DNA of 6,429 nt from Cellvibrionaceae bacterium (lineage in GTDB: Bacteria; Pseudomonadota; Gammaproteobacteria; Pseudomonadales; Cellvibrionaceae). The translations under genes were made by a program, and so were the position numbers. Under the pieces are notes generated by a model. It was given only the letters and a program-made list of their open reading frames with translations. It was not told the origin of the DNA and searched no databases. Each line of letters starts with the position of its first letter. Within the stretch, counting starts at the first letter, position 1. The stretch spans positions 1 through 6,429 of the forward strand of contig JALUYN010000628.1 of the NCBI GenBank assembly GCA_027012915.1, read 5' to 3'. This document shows positions 1-6,429 of the stretch, piece by piece.

Positions 1-471
1 TTCCAGTGCCCGGTGCTCTTCGAGCAAGACAGCAACTGCCTGCAATTTGCCGTTGAGCTGAAGCACAAACCCCTGCCCCACGCCAGCGTTGAACTGCTGA
101 AGCTGATGCAACAGCGCGCCCAGAAGATCATCGATGCCGTTACCCCTCCTTCCTCTGTTGCCGGGCAGGTAGCCGCACTGCTGTCATCCACCTTAGTTGG
201 GCAAGAACCCGACAAAGGCCTGATAGCCGAAAAGCTCCACATGAGCCAGCGTACACTGCAACGAAAGCTGGCTCAGGAAAACACCACCTATCAGGATATT
301 CTGAACGATATCCGCCAGGGCCTGGCACTGGACTATCTGCAACAGCCGGAACTGAGTATTACCGATATTGCCTACCTGCTGGGCTTTACCGAACCCAGCG
401 CCTTTTTCCGCGCTTTTAAGAAGTGGCAGGGAATGACACCGGGTCAGTATCGGGAACAAAAGCAAGGCTAA
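1..471 (+). CDS. AraC-family transcriptional regulator, C-terminal part (5' partial)
   Basis: The reading frame is open from the first base of the window to the TAA at 469-471, giving 156 residues of a protein that starts upstream. It begins with a FxCPVxF...LxF pattern and a following 'KPLPHA' segment, which is how the end of the AraC-type arabinose-binding-like N-terminal domain (the OruR-like group) usually reads. The DNA-binding domain follows with two helix-turn-helix units, around fragment residues 74-93 (IAEKLHMSQRTLQRKL) and 121-144 (ITDIAYLLGFTEPSAFFRAF), and the usual AraC ending 'GMTPGQYR'. It should be a cytoplasmic DNA-binding regulator with an unknown small-molecule effector. 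The 346-bp gap and separate riboswitch control downstream suggest it is not part of the thi operon, and nothing in the sequence links it to thiamine. Family assignment is confident; target genes cannot be told. Confidence 0.93.
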   Translation, partial: FQCPVLFEQDSNCLQFAVELKHKPLPHASVELLKLMQQRAQKIIDAVTPPSSVAGQVAALLSSTLVGQEPDKGLIAEKLHMSQRTLQRKLAQENTTYQDILNDIRQGLALDYLQQPELSITDIAYLLGFTEPSAFFRAFKKWQGMTPGQYREQKQG

Positions 472-472
472 T

Positions 473-512
473 CCCGGTCTTCATGCCGCCCCAAACGACA
501 GGGGCACCTGGG
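473..512 (+). terminator. Weak imperfect hairpin after the AraC-type gene; possible terminator
   Basis: Directly after the regulator stop codon, CCCGG (473-477) can pair with CTGGG (508-512, one G-T wobble), and inside it GCCCC (488-492) can pair with GGGGC (501-505) around an 8-nt loop. There is no run of T after the stem, so this does not look like a classical intrinsic terminator. It may only slow or end transcription with help from Rho. Low confidence. Confidence 0.2.
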
Positions 513-589
513 AATTCACACTAATCGGTTGTTTGAGGTCAATTTAACAGTCCCGCCCTAGCCTTAGGTCGAATCCGCTCGAGATTTTA

Positions 590-618
590 TTGTGCAACGC
601 CGTCAGGTTTCGTAGACT
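590..618 (+). promoter_or_regulatory. Candidate sigma70 promoter for the thi operon
   Basis: TTGTGC (590-595) and TAGACT (613-618) match 3 of 6 and 4 of 6 bases of the -35 and -10 consensus, with an ideal 17-bp spacer. Transcription would start near 625, about 15 nt before the first riboswitch stem, so the whole aptamer would lie on the RNA. The position is sensible but the -35 match is poor. The rest of 513-589 shows no other clear element. Confidence 0.4.
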
Positions 619-638
619 GCAATTCACAACTTATCGCG

Positions 639-2721
<2,083 letters not shown>

Positions 2722-2722
<1 letters not shown>

Positions 2723-3804
2723 TGAACAATTCTATAAAAACTGTTGGTATTGCCGGCGCCGGAATTATGGGCCGGCTGCTGGCCTGGAAGCTACAAAACA
2801 AGGGTATGCAAGTCTCCCTGTTTGACCGGGACAGTATCGATTGTGGCTCGGCGGCGGCCTATACCGCCGCCGGCATGTTAGCCCCCTACAGCGAGCTGGA
2901 AAGTGCTGAAAGCACGGTCTACAACCTGGGACAACGCAGCATGGAACTGTGGCCAGAGATTATCGATTCTCTGGACGCGCAGCCCTACTTCCACAGCGCG
3001 GGCAGTCTGGTAGTAGCTCATCAGCAGGACAGCGCCGATCTGGAGCACTTCAATCAAACGCTAGAGCACAAGCTGCCCAACCACTCTGAAATCGAGTACC
3101 TGAACCAGACACAACTTAAAGAGTTGGAACCGGAGCTGGCCACTCAGTTTAAAAACGCCACATCCCTCAAAGACGAATCCTGGGTCTACACCAAGGAAAT
3201 TATGGCCACTCTGGCCCACCGCCTGATGAGTGGTGGCGCCCATTGGCATGCACAGACTTCAGTTACCAAAGTTGCTGCGAAGTGTATCGAGACCGAAGAC
3301 GGCGGCCATGAGTTTGACTGCGTGATCGATTGTCGCGGCCTCGGCGCCAAATCGGATATCGATAAACTGCGAGGCGTACGCGGTGAAGTGATTCACGTGC
3401 ATGCGCCGGAAGTTAACTTGAGCCGCATGGTTCGCCTGATGCACCCGCGCTACCGTTTGTACCTGGTACCCCGCGACAATAACCACTACATCCTTGGTGC
3501 CACCCAAATTGAAAGCGAAGACCTTAGCGAAATCAGCGTGCGATCTGCACTGGAACTGCTATCGGCGCTCTATGCGATTCATCCGGGATTTGCCGAGGCT
3601 CGCGTAGTGGAAACCAAGACCAACTGTCGCCCGGCGCTGCTGGACAATCTACCCGCAATCAAACACAGCGATGGTTTTGTCCAGGTCAACGGCCTCTATC
3701 GCCACGGCTATTTGCTGGCTCCGGCACTGGCCGAGCAAACCGTTGCGCTGCTGACGGGCAGCAACGACAGCCCGTCGTTTCCTGAAATTTTTACAACCCT
3801 GTGA
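2722..3804 (+). CDS. thiO: Glycine oxidase ThiO (FAD-dependent)
   Basis: ThiO oxidises glycine with oxygen to iminoacetic acid (dehydroglycine), which ThiG uses to build the thiazole ring; it replaces the anaerobic tyrosine lyase ThiH. The 360-residue protein starts with an FAD-binding Rossmann motif GAGIMG (12-17), with an acidic residue ending the second strand (D35). The ThiO signature AAGMLAP follows at 49-55. By alignment from memory with Bacillus glycine oxidase, Y247 (in LYLVPR), R303 (in NCRPALLDNLPAI) and R327 (in GLYRHGYLLAP) fall at the substrate-binding Tyr and two Arg positions. The ATG overlaps the thiC stop (TGATG), so translation is probably coupled; only a weak AAAGAAG precedes it. 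A GTG at 2719 would add one residue. The DAO-type oxidoreductase family is certain, and the ThiO assignment is strong from context. Confidence 0.95.
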
Positions 3805-3811
3805 GTACACC

Positions 3812-4015
3812 GTGATTACCATTCAACTCAATGGCGCTGCACAGCAGATCTCCCAATCCCAAAACCTTGATGGCGTGCTGGGAGAACTGAATGATTTACC
3901 GGACAACTTCGCCATCGCCGTTAACGAAAACTTCGTGCCTCAGGGTGCCTACAGCTCAACACCAATAAACGACGGCGACCGCATTGAACTGCTGGTGCCG
4001 ATGCAAGGGGGTTAA
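3812..4015 (+). CDS. thiS: Sulfur carrier protein ThiS
   Basis: ThiS is a small ubiquitin-fold protein whose C-terminal glycine is adenylated and then converted to a thiocarboxylate, which donates sulfur to ThiG. The product has 67 residues, typical for the family, and shows the expected N-terminal strand (MITIQLNG), the central 'FAIAVNENFVPQ' segment, 'INDGDRIELLVPMQGG' near the end and the essential Gly66-Gly67. The start is GTG: no ATG, TTG or other GTG lies at a suitable in-frame position, and a weak TGAG is 6 nt upstream. The gene lies 7 nt after thiO and 3 nt before thiG, next to its enzyme partner. Confidence 0.96.
   Translation: MITIQLNGAAQQISQSQNLDGVLGELNDLPDNFAIAVNENFVPQGAYSSTPINDGDRIELLVPMQGG
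4005..4011 (+). promoter_or_regulatory. Strong ribosome binding site of thiG inside the thiS 3' end
   Basis: AAGGGGG is 7 nt upstream of the thiG ATG at 4019. The same bases encode the end of thiS (Gln-Gly-Gly), including the catalytic Gly-Gly, so the site is part of the carrier's coding sequence. It is the strongest ribosome binding site among the downstream genes of the operon. Confidence 0.75.
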
Positions 4016-4018
4016 ACC

Positions 4019-4813
4019 ATGTGGACTCTCGCCGATAAAGACATCGAAAGTCGCCTGTTTATAGGCTCCGCGCTGTACCCGTCCCCACAAATTATGAGCG
4101 ATGCCATTGTCGCATCCGGCTCAGATGTGGTCACTGTATCACTGCGCAGGCAAGCGCAAGACTCTCAGTTTCAAGGGCAGGGTAACCAAAATATATTTTG
4201 GGAGTGCATTAAAGAGCTGAACCTGAACATTCTGCCCAATACCGCCGGCTGTCACTCAGTGAAAGAAGCGGTTACCACCGCGCAGATGGCCCGCGAACTG
4301 TTCGGTACACAGTGGATCAAACTGGAGGTCATTGGCGATGAGTACAGCCTGCAACCCGATCCCTTTGCCCTGCTGGAAGCCACCAAAGAACTGATCGCAC
4401 AGGGCTTTGAAGTATTTCCCTACTGCACCGACGATCTGGTGCTGTGTGAAAAATTGGTGGAAGCCGGCTGCCGTATTCTTATGCCCTGGGGGGCGCCCAT
4501 AGGCACCGGCAAAGGTCTGATCAACCCCTACGCATTGAAGAACCTGCGCCAGCGCATGCCAGATATCACGTTAGTGGTGGATGCCGGTATTGGTGCACCA
4601 TCTCACGCGGCCCAGGCAATGGAATTGGGCTACGATGCTGTGCTGCTCAACACCGCCGTCGCACAATCCCCTGATCCGGTACTAATGGCCAAGGGATTCA
4701 AATCTGCGGTAGAGGCCGGCCGCTGCGCCTACGAAGCTGGCATTATGCCGGAAAAAGATCTGGCCCAACCCAGCACCCCGACACTGGGCACGCCCTTCTG
4801 GCATCAGCAATAA
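4019..4813 (+). CDS. thiG: Thiazole synthase ThiG
   Basis: ThiG condenses 1-deoxy-D-xylulose 5-phosphate, dehydroglycine from ThiO and sulfur from ThiS thiocarboxylate into the thiazole phosphate; it is a cytoplasmic TIM-barrel enzyme that forms a complex with ThiS. The 264-residue product has the usual length. The Schiff-base lysine is K101 in WIKLEVIGD. Further family motifs are ILPNTAG (71-77), FPYCTDD (133-139), the phosphate-binding [12 protein letters not shown] (155-166), [30 protein letters not shown] (187-216) and the late [13 protein letters not shown]. Trp157 stands where many ThiG proteins have Leu (MPLG), and the N-terminal segment SALYPSP differs from the E. coli form, so it belongs to a divergent branch, though all key residues are present. 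It follows thiS by 3 nt. Confidence 0.97.
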   Translation: MWTLADKDIESRLFIGSALYPSPQIMSDAIVASGSDVVTVSLRRQAQDSQFQGQGNQNIFWECIKELNLNILPNTAGCHSVKEAVTTAQMARELFGTQWIKLEVIGDEYSLQPDPFALLEATKELIAQGFEVFPYCTDDLVLCEKLVEAGCRILMPWGAPIGTGKGLINPYALKNLRQRMPDITLVVDAGIGAPSHAAQAMELGYDAVLLNTAVAQSPDPVLMAKGFKSAVEAGRCAYEAGIMPEKDLAQPSTPTLGTPFWHQQ

Positions 4814-4827
4814 CGACCACCGAAGCA

Positions 4828-6327
4828 ATGACAACAACCTACCCCATTCAAACCCATTCGTTTCTGCCACGCGAAAGCAAGCCCGTAGTACTGGCCATCG
4901 GTGGCAGCGACAGCGCCGGTCTTGCCGGCGTGCAAATGGACAGCCGTGCCTGCGAGGCTTTGGGCGTTCACTGTGCCACGGCAATAACGGCGGTGACGGT
5001 GCAAAATAATCAACAATTGCTTGCCATTAATCCGGTTAGTGCAGAAGTACTGGAACAGCAAATCAACGCCGCTCTGGCCCTCGATCCACAAGTCATCAAG
5101 ATTGGTTTGCTGGGCAGCCTGGAACAGGTGGAACTGCTGAGTCGCAAACTTCCCGAGCTGAATCTGCCCGTTGTTTTTGATCCGGTCATCAAAACCAGCA
5201 GCGACGCTGATATTCTCGATCAGGAACTGCTCACCGCCATTAAATCGAAACTACTGCCAATGTGTACTGTACTGACACCCAATCTCCCGGAAGCGGCGAG
5301 CATCGCAGATGTCAGCAACACAAGTGATCAGGCTGAAGTTATAAGGGGCCTGGGCGTGGAGTGGTGCATCATTACCGGTGGTCACAGCGATGACCGCAAT
5401 GCCACGGATTTTTGTGCCGGCCCGAATGGCCAGTTTCAGCTCAGCCATACAAAAATCGATACGCCTCATTTGCGCGGTAGTGGTTGTGCTTTTGCCTCCA
5501 CACTGGCCGCTACCATTGCGCTGGGTTATGAAATTCGAGACGGTCTGGTGATTGCAAAAATGGCATTGAGTCACGGCATCGAAAATGCCCGCGGTGTTAA
5601 TGCTGAAATGGGAGCTGTTGCTCCGCAGAGTTTTCCACAACATAACTGGCCGCAATACAGCGATACCACAGTCGATGCTCAAACAAAGCCACTGCAGTTT
5701 CCCTCGTGTGTCGGCAATGGTGAACCGGGCACCCTCGGGCTCTACCCCATAGTCGACAGCGCCGATTGGTTGGAACGGCTATTGCCCCAGGGCGTCACAA
5801 CCGCTCAGTTACGCGTCAAGCATTTGCAAGGCGAGGCCCTGGCTCGGGAAATTGAGCGCGCCGTGGCCATAGGCAGACAGCATAATTGCCGTTTGTTTAT
5901 TAACGACTACTGGCAGCTGGCCATAGAAAAAGGTGCCTACGGTGTCCACCTCGGACAAGAAGATCTGGAAACCGCCGACCTGTTGGCCATTCAACGAGCC
6001 GGGCTGAGACTGGGGCTAAGCAATCATTGCCACTGGGAAGTGGCACGAGCGCTGGCGGTGCAACCCTCCTATATCGCCTGCGGTCCCACCTTCGCCACTA
6101 CCACCAAAGACATGCCCTGGGTGCCCCACGGGCTCGAAGGCCTCGATTACTGGGTCAAGGCTCTGCCGGACTACCCATTGGTATCCATCGCCGGTATCAA
6201 CGATCACAATATTCGCGACATCGCCGACACCGGTGTGTCGGGCATTGCCATGATCACCGCCATTACCCTGGATCAAGATCCGGAAGCCAAGACCCGACAG
6301 TTATTGGAACTGATTGCCCATGAGTGA
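4828..6327 (+). CDS. thiDE: Bifunctional HMP(-P) kinase ThiD / thiamine-phosphate synthase ThiE fusion
   Basis: One 499-residue protein joins the last two steps before thiamine phosphate. Residues about 18-262 are a ribokinase-like ThiD domain that phosphorylates HMP-P to HMP-PP: glycine-rich GGSDSAGLAG (25-34), TPNLPEA (150-156), TGGH (183-186) and anion-hole GSGC with the expected catalytic Cys220. Residues about 302-495 are a ThiE barrel that couples HMP-PP to thiazole phosphate: QLRVK (327-331), FIND (357-360), GVHLGQEDL (372-380), Ser398, GPTFATTTK with Lys427, and SIAGI. The ThiE half resembles the E. coli type (TTTKDMPWVPHGLEGL). A low-complexity linker (about 263-301) joins the domains. 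The KGGH lysine of classical ThiD is Thr183 here. The start at ATG 4828 has only a weak ribosome binding site (GAAG), 14 nt after thiG. Fusions of this kind are known in bacteria. No separate thiD or thiE is seen. Confidence 0.95.
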   Translation: MTTTYPIQTHSFLPRESKPVVLAIGGSDSAGLAGVQMDSRACEALGVHCATAITAVTVQNNQQLLAINPVSAEVLEQQINAALALDPQVIKIGLLGSLEQVELLSRKLPELNLPVVFDPVIKTSSDADILDQELLTAIKSKLLPMCTVLTPNLPEAASIADVSNTSDQAEVIRGLGVEWCIITGGHSDDRNATDFCAGPNGQFQLSHTKIDTPHLRGSGCAFASTLAATIALGYEIRDGLVIAKMALSHGIENARGVNAEMGAVAPQSFPQHNWPQYSDTTVDAQTKPLQFPSCVGNGEPGTLGLYPIVDSADWLERLLPQGVTTAQLRVKHLQGEALAREIERAVAIGRQHNCRLFINDYWQLAIEKGAYGVHLGQEDLETADLLAIQRAGLRLGLSNHCHWEVARALAVQPSYIACGPTFATTTKDMPWVPHGLEGLDYWVKALPDYPLVSIAGINDHNIRDIADTGVSGIAMITAITLDQDPEAKTRQLLELIAHE

Positions 6328-6429
6328 CCGCCAATTTTCTGCCCGTGAGCAATTCTCTGCCCGTGAAAAACAGCGCTATCAACGGCATATGCAATTGCCG
6401 GGGTTTTCTGAAGCCGGCCAGCGAAAACT
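6320..6429 (+). CDS. thiF: ThiF/MoeB/HesA-family adenylyltransferase, N-terminal fragment (3' partial)
   Basis: The ATG at 6320 lies inside the end of the ThiD-ThiE gene in another frame (8-nt overlap), and the frame is open to the window edge, giving 36 residues. After a variable start, residues 20-36 read RYQRHMQLPGFSEAGQRK, the standard N-terminal signature of E1-like enzymes (RYxRHxxLPxxGxxGQxKL). These enzymes adenylate the C-terminal glycine of ThiS, or of MoaD in molybdopterin synthesis. The ATP-binding domain lies beyond the window, so ThiF cannot be separated from MoeB by sequence; the ThiF role is inferred from the operon, which has thiS but otherwise no activating enzyme. A weak TTGGAA (6304-6309) precedes the start by about 10 nt, and coupling to the upstream gene is likely. 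The first residues contain a duplicated hexapeptide. Confidence 0.88.
   Translation, partial: MSDRQFSAREQFSAREKQRYQRHMQLPGFSEAGQRK
6332..6367 (+). repeat. 18-bp in-frame tandem duplication at the start of the thiF-like gene
   Basis: Bases 6332-6349 and 6350-6367 are adjacent copies that differ at two positions (T/C at 6337/6355 and G/A at 6349/6367). Both differences fall on third codon positions and are synonymous, so each copy encodes QFSARE. The repeat lies before the conserved E1-like fold begins. Confidence 0.9.

Noticed and set aside
533..561. A second possible promoter starting with TTGAGG at 533.
   Set aside because: There is no acceptable -10 box at the proper spacing; the 590-618 candidate fits better and sits closer to the aptamer.
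557..591. Short inverted repeats (CCTA/TAGG, TCGA/TCGA) before ATTTTATT as a terminator.
   Set aside because: The stems are only 4 bp and do not lie directly against a T run; they are too weak to call.

Overview
The window holds a conventional thiamine (vitamin B1) biosynthesis operon, all on the + strand: TPP riboswitch - thiC - thiO - thiS - thiG - thiD/thiE fusion - start of a thiF/moeB-type gene. It is preceded by the 3' end of an AraC-family regulator gene. The moderately GC-rich coding style, the gammaproteobacterial-looking ThiC and ThiE, the use of ThiO instead of ThiH, and the ThiD-ThiE fusion suggest an aerobic, probably marine or environmental gammaproteobacterium. That assignment is inference from sequence style, not a database match.

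Layout. Positions 1-471 carry the C-terminal part of the AraC-type regulator, cut by the window edge. Positions 472-817 contain no gene. They hold a weak hairpin after the regulator, a candidate sigma70 promoter (590-618), a well-conserved TPP aptamer (639-741) and a leader in which base pairing can mask the thiC ribosome binding site. From 818 to the end the genes are packed tightly. The thiC stop overlaps the thiO start (TGATG), thiO-thiS are 7 nt apart, thiS-thiG 3 nt, thiG-thiDE 14 nt, and thiDE overlaps the last gene by 8 nt. This is one translationally coupled transcription unit.

How the genes work together. ThiC makes the pyrimidine precursor HMP-P from the purine intermediate AIR. ThiO oxidises glycine to the imine needed for the thiazole. 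ThiS, activated at its C-terminal Gly-Gly by a ThiF-type adenylyltransferase, carries the sulfur. ThiG joins imine, sulfur and deoxyxylulose phosphate into the thiazole. The ThiD domain phosphorylates HMP-P to HMP-PP, and the ThiE domain couples it to the thiazole phosphate to give thiamine phosphate. TPP closes the loop by binding the riboswitch upstream of thiC.

I found no undescribed system. The points most worth a second look are a mutually exclusive base-pairing scheme in the riboswitch leader, a divergent ThiD domain with Thr where bifunctional ThiD has the KGGH lysine, and an 18-bp in-frame tandem duplication at the start of the thiF-like gene.
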